Assembly: GCA_047618565.1 (NCBI GenBank)
Contig: JBLHKW010000188.1
Location: 1-8,523 of the forward strand
Reading direction: 5' to 3'
DNA length: 8,523 nt
Origin: JBLHKW01 sp047618565
Lineage (GTDB): Bacteria; Planctomycetota; UBA1135; GCA-002686595
In this document: piece by piece, positions 1-5,841 of the stretch
Position numbering within the stretch: the stretch's first letter is position 1
Layout of the letters: the number at the start of each line of letters is the position of its first letter
Translations under genes and position numbers: made by a program
Notes under the pieces: generated by a model
Told to the model about the DNA's origin: nothing
Seen by the model: the letters and a program-made list of their open reading frames with translations, nothing else
Databases searched by the model: none

Positions 1-127
1 CTGCGTCGTGCTCGTCGAGCCGTGCTCAGCGGCCCTACAGGGCCGCCTCCGCCGTCTCGACTTCGCACTCCTTGCTGCGACGAAGATGGCTTCGTCTCGC
101 TACGGGACTTTTTCAACGGACTGCTAG
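1..127. repeat. Right end of a structured, probably dispersed non-coding element
   Basis: No coding sequence is supported here. The segment holds a nested dyad: outer arms 8-19 (GTGC then GTCGAG) pair with 56-68 (CTCGAC then GCAC), around a perfect 6-bp stem with tetraloop, CGGCCCTACAGGGCCG at 30-45. A second perfect hairpin, GACGAAG-ATGG-CTTCGTC, lies at 79-96. The segment closes with TTTTTCAACGGACTGCTAG ending at 127. The same nested architecture, with CCTCCG directly 3' of the inner stem, recurs at 8474-8523, so I read both as copies of one element. CTAG at 124-127 is the inferred boundary. Only two partial copies are visible, so the element's length and mobility are unknown. Confidence 0.5.
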
Positions 128-166
128 GGTCTCCGTCGTTCTCCCAAACCCTGGCCCGTCACGCCC

Positions 167-565
167 ATGACCCCCAAACGCCTGCATGAGCTCGGAGCCC
201 TCCAGCGCGAGGTGCTCGAGATCCTCTGGCGGCTCGAGCGCGCCTCCGTGGCCGAAGTGCGCGCCGCCCTGTCACGCCCGACCCCGGCCGCCTACACGAC
301 CGTGCTCTCCGTGCTCCAGAAGCTCGAGCAGCAGGGCTGGGTCGAGCACCAGCGCGAGGGTCGCAGCTACGTCTACTCGGCTGCCCGCTCGCGTGAGAAG
401 GAGGGCCGGCGGTCCCTTCGGCAACTGGTCGAGGGCGTCTTCGACAGCGATCCCATGGCCGCCTTCCAGAACCTCCTGAGCGATTCGGAGCTGGATGAGT
501 CGGATCTCGATTCCCTGCAACAGATGATCGACGCAAAGCAGAAGGAGATCGAAGATGCTCGCTAG
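167..565 (+). CDS. BlaI/MecI/CopY-family transcriptional repressor
   Basis: This 132-residue protein is a penicillinase-repressor type winged-helix regulator. The N-terminus (LGALQREVLEILW, residues 9-21) is the typical opening of the family, followed by SVAEVRAAL and the recognition-helix segment AAYTTVLSVLQKLEQQGWV (about 41-59) and the wing around EGRSYVYSA. The C-terminal part (about 75-130) is helical and charged, as expected for the dimerisation region that the partner protease cleaves in the Bla/Mec systems. In the known paradigm the repressor binds a palindromic operator until the M56 protease inactivates it. Its last codons overlap the ATG of the M56 gene (555), the usual coupling for this pair. 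ATG 167 fits the family start, although no clear Shine-Dalgarno precedes it. I see no convincing TACA/TGTA operator upstream. The ligand or stress is unknown; beta-lactam is not implied. Confidence 0.93.
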   Translation: MTPKRLHELGALQREVLEILWRLERASVAEVRAALSRPTPAAYTTVLSVLQKLEQQGWVEHQREGRSYVYSAARSREKEGRRSLRQLVEGVFDSDPMAAFQNLLSDSELDESDLDSLQQMIDAKQKEIEDAR

Positions 566-1423
566 CACCCTCTGCAATCCACCCTGCTGCTCGGCCTCGG
601 CCTGGTCGTCGCGCACCTACTCTCCCATCGCCCGGCGCGCGCCCACGCGGCGCTCATCGCCTGCAGCGGAGCGGCCCTGCTGGCTCCGTTCCTGACCACG
701 CTCTTCGGTCTACTCGGACTCGGCTTGCTGGACTCGACGACGCCGATCTTGGCCGTCAGCAGCCTTCCGCCCAACACGAGCAGCGCGGCGATCGGATCCA
801 CATCCCTGATGGAAGTCGGGATACGTATCGGCTTCCTGCTCTGGGCTGGAACATCGATCGTGCTGGTGGCGCGGCTCCTGTTTCACATGCTCGGTGCGCG
901 CCGACTGGCCGCCCATGCGGGCAGTCCCGCGGATCAGCACGTCGTGCGCATGGCGCGCGCCGCCAGTCGACGCTGTGGCCTGCGGCGCGCTCCCCGGGTT
1001 CTCGCCGCGGCTCCCGCCCTCGCGCCCGCCGTCTGGGCCTGGAGTCGCCCCGCGCGCCTGTTCCTTCCGCCCAGCCTCGAGACGCCGGAGCTGCGTGGGG
1101 CCCTGTTCCACGAGATCGGTCACCTGCGGCGCCGTGATCACTGGTCGTGCCTGTTGATGCAGCTCGCCGTGTGCGCCCTGCCCTGGCATCCGCTCGCATG
1201 GCTGGCGCGCCGCCGCTCGGCCGTCCTGGCCGAGGAGGCCTGCGACGCGTGGGCCGTGGCTTCCGGGGTCCCGCCCGCCGTCATGGCGCGCACGCTCGTG
1301 GCAGCCGTGCCGCCCTCGGGCTCTCACTCAAGCGTGACCGCCGACAGATCGAGGGACGCATCGAGCGCATCTTTGCCAGCGACCCTCCGCAACCGAGCGT
1401 CGGCTCGGGCTGGGCGCGGGTAG
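555..1423 (+). CDS. M56 (BlaR1/MecR1-like) membrane metalloprotease, frameshifted
   Basis: Integral membrane zinc protease, the usual partner of BlaI. The family-like reading lies in the frame open from 566 to 1423: hydrophobic helices near 575-640 and 650-730, another near 810-890, then the zinc motif HEIGH at 1109-1123 followed by RRRD, and the downstream acidic motif EEACD at 1232-1246. The frame has no ATG, GTG or TTG before 725, by which point a whole membrane region is lost. The natural start, ATG 555 overlapping the blaI-like stop, is one frame off. Restoring one C in the CCC run at 568-570 joins them. Near its end the frame again leaves the family: restoring one C in the run at 1313-1315 continues into the helix and DUF1573 domain that end at 1875. 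I therefore regard 555-1875 as one gene with two single-base deletions, either sequencing errors or decay. Confidence 0.75.
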
Positions 1424-1875
1424 CGGCAGGCCTCCTGGCCTTGACGCTGACGGGGCTCGCACTGGCGCAGCGCGGCCCGGCGCTTGCCGCCGCGCCCCAG
1501 GGCGTCATCCAGTCGGAACCATGGGCGCAACGCATCGAACAGCTGCGTGCGAGCGGGCGTGCCACGATCGTCGTCCAGCCCGGAGAGCTGGACCTGGGCG
1601 TCGTCGAGCCCGGAAGTACGGCACGCGGCAGTCTCTGGCTTCTCAATCCTGGCGATGAAGCGTGCGAGGTGCTCGGCGTGGCGGCCAGCTGTGGCTGCAC
1701 CCGCGTCGCGCTGCCCGACCAGGCTGTCGTGCTCGCCGGTGGCGTGCTCGAGCTGTCCGTAGAGATGGACGCGCCGGATGGATTCGGCGCCCACAAGACC
1801 AAGACGGTGACCCTGCGCCTTGCCGGGCAGGCCGCCGTTCAACTCCCCGTGACCACGCACACGCCCCCTGGATGA
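1315..1875 (+). CDS. C-terminal part of the M56 gene: membrane helix plus DUF1573 domain
   Basis: This frame, which lacks a good start of its own, continues the M56 protein after the apparent deletion at 1313-1315. It opens with LGLSLKRDRRQIEGRIERIF, a stretch typical of M56 proteins after the protease core. A hydrophobic segment follows (VAAGLLALTLTGLALA, about 1420-1470) that would return the chain to the periplasm. From about 1570 it reads as DUF1573, an immunoglobulin-like domain of unknown function: LDLGVVEPGS, then LLNPGDEACEVLGV, and the hallmark SCGCTR (Cys codons 1690-1692 and 1696-1698). In BlaR1 this position holds a penicillin-binding sensor; here DUF1573 would be the extracytoplasmic sensor, which is my inference. 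The stop TGA (1873-1875) is 6 nt before the next ATG. If both frameshifts are real mutations, this fragment is not translated. Confidence 0.7.
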   Translation, partial: LGLSLKRDRRQIEGRIERIFASDPPQPSVGSGWARVAAGLLALTLTGLALAQRGPALAAAPQGVIQSEPWAQRIEQLRASGRATIVVQPGELDLGVVEPGSTARGSLWLLNPGDEACEVLGVAASCGCTRVALPDQAVVLAGGVLELSVEMDAPDGFGAHKTKTVTLRLAGQAAVQLPVTTHTPPG

Positions 1876-1881
1876 AGACCG

Positions 1882-2616
1882 ATGATGATTCGACAATTGA
1901 CAGCCTGTTCCCTCCTGGCGGCCTGTGCATCGACGGGTGATCCGGGCCGGCCCCACGCCAGTGCCGCGGTTCTCTCCAGCCCCGTTTCGATCTACGTGGC
2001 CTCCGCTGATGCGGAACGACCGCGCTTGCGTTACTCCGATGGGCAGCTCTCCGGCAACGCTACCTGCTTCATCCGTATCGGAAACAAGCTGAACAACAAG
2101 GTGCCGCCGCTCTACATTAATGGCGCCCCCATCGGCTTTTGCTGAGTACCTTGCCCCGATGTCTTGGTGCAAGACTTTCCAGCGATGGTGGCCCGTTACG
2201 ATATCGACCTGCGTGGATACTTCGACTCCGAACGCGTGGCCCTGCTCGACAAGGATCACTTCATCCGTATGAACTACGAGGCCTTCTTCTTTGCCGATAG
2301 TGCCGGCGCAGACCGCTTCCGTTCCAACCAGGTCGCGTACTGCGGCCTTCTGACGGATCCCGTGAGCAAGCAGCGCTTCCGGCCGACGCCCGGTGATCGC
2401 AGCGAGCGCCACGAGGGCGTTGAGTTCTACTTCGAGTCCGAGGAGACCCGGAAGCTGTTCGCCCGGATGCCGGAGAGCTACAGCCTGCCTGGCTACAAGA
2501 CGAATCCGAAGTCGAAGAAGGCGGCGGGGGAGAAGCAGACGCCCGCGAAGCCCGCAGGCCAGGAATCGTCGGCGGCATCGGAAGTGGCACCGGAAGATGC
2601 GAAGCCAGCGTCGTAG
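1882..2616 (+). CDS. YHS-like lipoprotein with in-frame TGA, candidate selenoprotein
   Basis: Read through TGA 2143-2145 this is a 244-residue protein. It starts with a short signal and a lipobox LAAC (Cys15), so it is probably an envelope lipoprotein. Residues 61-105 resemble a YHS-type metal/thiol domain: TCFIRIGNKLNNKVPPLYING, then PIGFC-[TGA88]-VPC and F..M..RY. YHS domains carry FCCxxC here, so TGA stands exactly at a Cys position. A second, cysteine-poor YHS-like unit follows (AYCGLLTDPVSKQRF, then GVEFYFESEETRKLFARMPESY), then a Lys/Ala/Pro/Glu-rich tail. Both halves are in one frame. If TGA is a true stop the halves are 87 residues and, from TTG 2164, 150 residues. Several other genes here stop with TGA, so a changed genetic code is unlikely. 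I favour selenocysteine; nonsense mutation or base error remains possible. It is co-directional with the M56 gene, 6 nt downstream, so probably under the same repressor. Confidence 0.68.
2146..2178 (+). promoter_or_regulatory. Candidate bacterial SECIS hairpin
   Basis: Directly after TGA 2143-2145 the mRNA can form a perfect 6-bp stem, GTCTTG (2161-2166) with CAAGAC (2170-2175), closing a GTG loop at 2167-2169. Beyond a T/T mismatch, A2159-T2177 and G2158-T2178 can extend it. The loop begins 21 nt after the TGA. Known bacterial SECIS elements have a short apical loop with G in one of its first two positions, a 4-16 bp stem and roughly 16-37 nt between UGA and loop; E. coli fdhF has GGU about 18 nt downstream. 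All three rules are met. A competing fold pairs CTTGC (2150-2154) with GCAAG (2169-2173). Short hairpins are common in GC-rich DNA, so this is supporting evidence only. Confidence 0.5.
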
Positions 2617-2697
2617 CCGATCCGGTGTCCACGTCGGGCGTCTGAATGGCTAGGATGGCGCGCGCGCTGGCTTGCCCGCGCCGGACACACCTGGCCC

Positions 2698-3150
2698 ATG
2701 ACGACCACCGAGACCTGCCTGCGATTGCCGCGCGCCCTTGCGGGGCGCATCACGCGTTGGGCCCAGGAGTGTTACCCGCAGGAGGCCTGCGGGCTGCTCG
2801 TCGGGCAGATCGGAACGGCCGGAGTAGAGGTGCTGGAGGTCGAACGCCTCACGAATGTCGAGCGCGAACGCGCGCACGATCGGTATTCGGTGGACCCCGT
2901 CGAACAGATGGGTGTGGAGCAGCGCGCGAATGCGCGCGGCCTCTCGCTCGTGGGCGTCTGGCACTCGCACCCGGACCAGGCGCCGATTCCGTCGGAGACC
3001 GACCGGGCCGCGGCCTGGGAAGGCTACTCGTACCTGATCGTCTCCAGCTCCGCGGAAACGCTGGATACGGCAGGCGATCTGCGTTCCTGGCGTTTACTGG
3101 ATGACCGGTTCGAGGAGCAGCGGGTCGTGATCCCGCCGGCGACCCGATGA
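2698..3150 (+). CDS. JAMM/MPN+ (Mov34/PAD-1, M67-type) metallopeptidase
   Basis: A 150-residue stand-alone JAMM domain, the usual size for bacterial members. All metal and catalytic residues are present: Glu29 in the segment PQEACGLLVG, then His89-x-His91-Pro and Ser99-x-x-Asp102 (WHSHPDQAPIPSETD). The family comprises zinc isopeptidases that cut after the C-terminus of ubiquitin-like or sulfur-carrier proteins, and cysteine-releasing enzymes of the thiocarboxylate pathway. There is no signal peptide, so it should be cytoplasmic. Bacterial homologues often sit beside ThiF/MoeB-like E1 enzymes, a small beta-grasp protein or a cysteine synthase; none is here, so the substrate cannot be read from context. 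ATG 2698 is the first start that keeps the family N-terminus. Its stop overlaps the potassium-channel start by 4 nt (ATGA), implying translational coupling. Confidence 0.88.
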   Translation: MTTTETCLRLPRALAGRITRWAQECYPQEACGLLVGQIGTAGVEVLEVERLTNVERERAHDRYSVDPVEQMGVEQRANARGLSLVGVWHSHPDQAPIPSETDRAAAWEGYSYLIVSSSAETLDTAGDLRSWRLLDDRFEEQRVVIPPATR

Positions 3151-4103
3151 GCAGGCAGAAGCAGAGAACCGAGCCGGTTCGCGACCTTGGCTTCGGCACG
3201 CGCGTGGGGACGGGCCGCGACGAGCGGTTGCTCAACCGGGACGGGAGCTTCAGCGTCAGGCGACACGGGCTGCCCCTGCGCGCCGTCATAAGCCTCTACC
3301 ATTCACTTCTGGTGATGCGCTGGAGCACCTTCCTCGCGTTGCTCGCCCTGACCTACCTGCTGCTGAACTTCGCCTTCGCCTTCGCTTACCTGGGCCTGGG
3401 GGAAGGCGCGCTGGCCGGTCCCGGTGAGTCGACGTTGGCCGGAGCGTTCTTCTTCAGCGTCCAGACAATCTCCACCATCGGATACGGTCATCTCGTCCCG
3501 ATGGGGCTGGCCGCGAACTCCCTGGTGGCCGTGGAGGCCTTCGTTGGGATGCTCTGCGTGGCGCTGGTCACGGGCATAGTCTTCGCGCGCTTCTCCCGGC
3601 CACGCGCGGACATCGTCTTCAGCCGGCGGGCCGTGATCGCCCCGTATCAGGGCATCCAGGCATTCGAGTTCCGTATCGCCAACCTGCGCAGGAACCAGAT
3701 CATCGAGGCGCGCGTGCGTGTCTTCCTGGCGATGGTGGAGCGTGCTCCGGATTCAGGCGTCACACGGCGGAGCTTCGTCGACCTGGCCCTGGAACGGGAG
3801 CAGCTGGCGTTCTTCCCGCTCAGCTGGACGGTCGTTCACCCGATCGACGAGAGCAGTCCGCTGCACGGCATGACCGCCGAGGACCTCGTGGAATGCGGCG
3901 CGGAGTTCATGGTCACGATGACCGGGATCGACGACTCGGTCTCCCAGGTGGTCAACACGCGCTCGTCCTACACGGCCGACGAGGTCGTCTGGGGCCAACG
4001 ATTCGTGAACATGTACGAGCGCAGTTCGATGGGCACGCCGAAGACGATCGATCTGGCCCGTATCCACGGGACCGAACCGGCGGATGCAGTTGTTTCGGGC
4101 TAG
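3147..4103 (+). CDS. KirBac-type inward-rectifier potassium channel
   Basis: A 318-residue inner-membrane channel. The N-terminal region ends in an amphipathic slide-helix segment (about 36-58, RAVISLYHSLLVMRW), followed by a first transmembrane helix (about 58-82), a pore helix, the selectivity filter TIGYG (residues 110-114), and a second helix (about 122-148). Residues 150-310 form the immunoglobulin-like cytoplasmic domain of Kir channels, recognisable from RPRADIVFSRRAVIAPYQG, the FRIANLRRNQIIEA strand and FPLSWTVVHPIDESSPL. Members conduct potassium and are gated by lipids, pH or ligands bound at the cytoplasmic domain. The length matches prokaryotic Kir proteins. The start at 3147 overlaps the JAMM stop by 4 nt. 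Why a JAMM peptidase should be coupled to a Kir channel is not known to me. Confidence 0.95.
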   Translation: MSRQKQRTEPVRDLGFGTRVGTGRDERLLNRDGSFSVRRHGLPLRAVISLYHSLLVMRWSTFLALLALTYLLLNFAFAFAYLGLGEGALAGPGESTLAGAFFFSVQTISTIGYGHLVPMGLAANSLVAVEAFVGMLCVALVTGIVFARFSRPRADIVFSRRAVIAPYQGIQAFEFRIANLRRNQIIEARVRVFLAMVERAPDSGVTRRSFVDLALEREQLAFFPLSWTVVHPIDESSPLHGMTAEDLVECGAEFMVTMTGIDDSVSQVVNTRSSYTADEVVWGQRFVNMYERSSMGTPKTIDLARIHGTEPADAVVSG

Positions 4104-4129
4104 CGCGTCGTGACTTCCACCACGGCCTG

Positions 4130-4252
4130 CTAGCGCGCGACCAGCATCAGCGCGCCGATCAGAAGCCCGGGCATGGCCAGCAGGCCCCAGCGCACGCGCG
4201 GCAGGAGCGGCGGACGGGTGAGAAAGAGTGCGTGTCGTCGATAGGTAGCCAT
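4130..4252 (-). CDS. Possible small membrane protein, 40 residues
   Basis: A short minus-strand ORF starts at ATG 4252 and ends with TAG at 4130. It has a basic, proline-containing N-terminal half (TYRRHALFLTRPPLLPRVRW) and a single C-terminal hydrophobic helix (GLLAMPGLLIGALMLV). This would suit a tail-anchored or small inner-membrane peptide. Third codon positions are strongly G/C, in keeping with real genes of this window. A weak purine-rich stretch (AGGGTGACGGAA) lies just upstream. It converges on the potassium-channel gene, whose stop is 27 nt away. I recognise no family. The alternative is chance, because GC-rich DNA readily gives short open frames. Confidence 0.35.
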   Translation of the reverse strand: MATYRRHALFLTRPPLLPRVRWGLLAMPGLLIGALMLVAR

Positions 4253-4603
4253 TTCCGTCACCCTGCTTTCTTCCTGTGCTTTGCTTGGGGGCGTCGATTC
4301 AGTGCACGTGGGAGCACTGTCTGTGTCGACTCCGTGGAGCCATGCCCAGCGCGGGGCCGATTTTCCAGGTTTCTTTCGCGAGCATGGATCGCCTTGATCG
4401 AATCGCGGCATCGGAATCCCGTTGGGCGCCCGTGGGACGGCTGCGTGCTACCCTGAATCCGTGTTCCAACACCCCACAAACGGCCAGGCCGACGCAATGC
4501 TTCTCAGGTGGCGCAACACATCCCCGGCGCGTATTCATGCGGCACAACTCGCCGCAATGAAGGACCCGAGCCCTGTCACTCGCCCTGTACCTGGGGGCCG
4601 ATC
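4253..4603. other. Intergenic region with a nested dyad
   Basis: About 350 bp without a supportable gene; the ORFs here have no family character and overlap one another in several frames. The clearest structure is a nested dyad at 4293-4330. CAGTGC (4300-4305) pairs with GCACTG (4314-4319) around an 8-nt loop, and GTCGA (4293-4297) pairs with TCGAC (4326-4330) outside it. The region should carry the promoter of the ABC operon that starts at 4604, and possibly that of the small minus-strand ORF. I could not identify convincing -35/-10 boxes by eye. Confidence 0.4.
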
Positions 4604-4897
4604 GTGAGCGTGCCCGACGTGCTCGGCGCGGGCGGTGGACTGCTCATCGTCGGCGCCTACTCGCTCCTGCAGCTCGAGCGCCTGGATCCGCGCAGCCTGC
4701 GCTACTCCGTCATCAATGCCATCGGCGCCGGACTGATCCTGTTCTCCCTGATGTTCGAGTTCAATCTCGGGGCCTTGCTGGTGGAGGCCTTCTGGTTGCT
4801 GGTCAGCTGCTTCGGCATCGTCGCTTGTCTGCGCCGGGGCACGCGCGGCGCGGCGGGCGACGATGACACGCCCATGGCGCTCGAGTCCCAGGAGTGA
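4604..4897 (+). CDS. CBU_0592-like small integral membrane protein
   Basis: A 97-residue protein with three predicted membrane helices: VLGAGGGLLIVGAYSLLQL (about 6-24), VINAIGAGLILFSLMFEFNL (about 36-55) and LVEAFWLLVSCFGIVACL (about 58-75), then an acidic hydrophilic tail. The pattern, a Gly-rich first helix ending in AYSLLQL, a short loop, Y.V.N..GA..L..SL and an E.FW helix, matches the small membrane family known as CBU_0592-like, whose function is unknown. I chose GTG 4604 because the family begins a few residues before the first helix and a GGGGG stretch lies upstream; the longer ATG version at 4508 adds a polar, cysteine-containing extension of no family character. Its stop overlaps the ABC ATPase start by 4 nt (GTGA), so it is probably the first gene of that operon. 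Confidence 0.72.
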   Translation: MSVPDVLGAGGGLLIVGAYSLLQLERLDPRSLRYSVINAIGAGLILFSLMFEFNLGALLVEAFWLLVSCFGIVACLRRGTRGAAGDDDTPMALESQE

Positions 4898-5841
4898 GTC
4901 CCGATCCCCGCACCGTTGCGCATTCCGCGGTCGTCGTGCTCGACGGCGTGCGCAAGCGCTTCGGCCAGCGCGATGCCCTGGTGGACACCGATCTGCAGGT
5001 CGGTGCGGGCGAGATCCTGGGCCTGGCCGGACCCAATGGATCGGGCAAGACCACCCTGTTGAAGTTGCTCGCGGGCCTTCTGCGGCCGACCGCCGGGCGC
5101 GTGCGCGTGCTCGGCCTGGATCCATTCGCCAGACGCGAGCAGGTCATGCGCGGCGCGCGCTTCGCCTTCGCTCCGGCGCCCCTGTACGACACGCTGAGCG
5201 CACGCGAGCATCTGCGGCACCTGTCCAGGCTCGGGACGCAGTCCGTTCCCGCAAGCGCCATCGACCAGGTGCTGGAGCTGGTCGGCCTCGAGGATCGTGC
5301 CGCCGATCGTGTGCGCACCTTCTCCCTGGGAATGCGTCAGCGCCTGGGGCTGGCCCTGGCGCTCTTGCCGGAACCGCGCTTGCTCGTGCTCGACGAGCCC
5401 GCCGACGGTCTCGATCCCCTGGCTGTTCTCGAGCTACGCGCGATCCTCGCGCGCCTGCGTGATGAGCGCGGCGTGACGATCGTGATCGCGAGCCACCTGT
5501 TGATGGAGCTCGAACACCTCGTCGATCGCCTGCTCGTTCTCAAGGAAGGGCAGGTCCTGTTCTGCGGGCCCCCTGGAGATCTTCGCAGCGACGTTGAGCA
5601 GCTGCATGCGCGCGTCAGCGACCCGGACAGTGCCCGCCAGTTGCTGGAGGCGCGTGGGGTCGCTGCGGAGCCGGACGGTGAGGGCGGCTTGCTACTGGGC
5701 GGATCAGAGCTCTCGCTCGAGCGCGTGCGCGATATCCTGCGGGCGGGCGGAGTGGATCTCTTCGAGTACGGGGCCCGACGCCCTGGCCTCGAGGTCGCGT
5801 TGATCGCGCGCCTCGAGCAGGGGCAGGAGCCGGTGCGATGA
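4894..5841 (+). CDS. ABC transporter ATP-binding protein (ABC-2 type partner)
   Basis: A 315-residue nucleotide-binding subunit. It shows Walker A GPNGSGKT (residues 46-53), signature FSLGMRQR (143-150), Walker B LLVLDEP (163-169) with catalytic Glu168, D-loop GLDP and switch His201. The sequence LVLDEPADGLDPL and the FSLGM signature are typical of CcmA/NatA-like ATPases that pair with ABC-2 permeases. The usual Q-loop glutamine is not apparent: the segment reads FAFAPAPLYD, with Ala95 at about that place, a deviation also seen as Asp or Glu in related exporters. Residues 225-315 form a C-terminal extension common in this group. Start GTG 4894 overlaps the preceding stop by 4 nt, and the stop overlaps the permease ATG by 4 nt. 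The substrate is unknown. Confidence 0.93.
   Translation: MSPDPRTVAHSAVVVLDGVRKRFGQRDALVDTDLQVGAGEILGLAGPNGSGKTTLLKLLAGLLRPTAGRVRVLGLDPFARREQVMRGARFAFAPAPLYDTLSAREHLRHLSRLGTQSVPASAIDQVLELVGLEDRAADRVRTFSLGMRQRLGLALALLPEPRLLVLDEPADGLDPLAVLELRAILARLRDERGVTIVIASHLLMELEHLVDRLLVLKEGQVLFCGPPGDLRSDVEQLHARVSDPDSARQLLEARGVAAEPDGEGGLLLGGSELSLERVRDILRAGGVDLFEYGARRPGLEVALIARLEQGQEPVR

Noticed and set aside
566..1317. Programmed -1 ribosomal frameshifting in the M56 gene
   Set aside because: Both shifts are in the -1 direction, but neither site has a heptanucleotide slippery sequence, and the first lies within a few codons of the start. Missing C bases explain both more simply.
2143..2145. TGA read as Trp or Gly through a variant genetic code
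   Set aside because: Genes in the same window end properly at TGA (for example 1873-1875, 3148-3150, 4895-4897, 5839-5841, 6669-6671, 7505-7507), often in overlap with the next start, so TGA is a normal stop here.
1324..2412. A 362-codon open frame on the minus strand
   Set aside because: It is antisense to the DUF1573 and YHS coding regions, has no family character, and results from GC-rich codons. The plus-strand frames show clear motifs.
2622..2692. GTGTCC / GGACAC inverted pair between the lipoprotein and JAMM genes as a terminator
   Set aside because: The arms are separated by about 60 nt, there is no T-run, and the pairing is only 6 bp.
4092..4133. TTCGGGCTAGCGC at the end of the channel gene and a second CTAG 31 bp later, like the element boundaries
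   Set aside because: The match to the element end is only 13 nt, lies in codons and stop of the channel gene, and nothing of the element lies between the two CTAGs. Probably chance.
4276..4607. Several overlapping short ORFs on both strands upstream of the ABC operon
   Set aside because: They compete in all frames, have no family character or convincing start sites, and their codon use is unlike the real genes.
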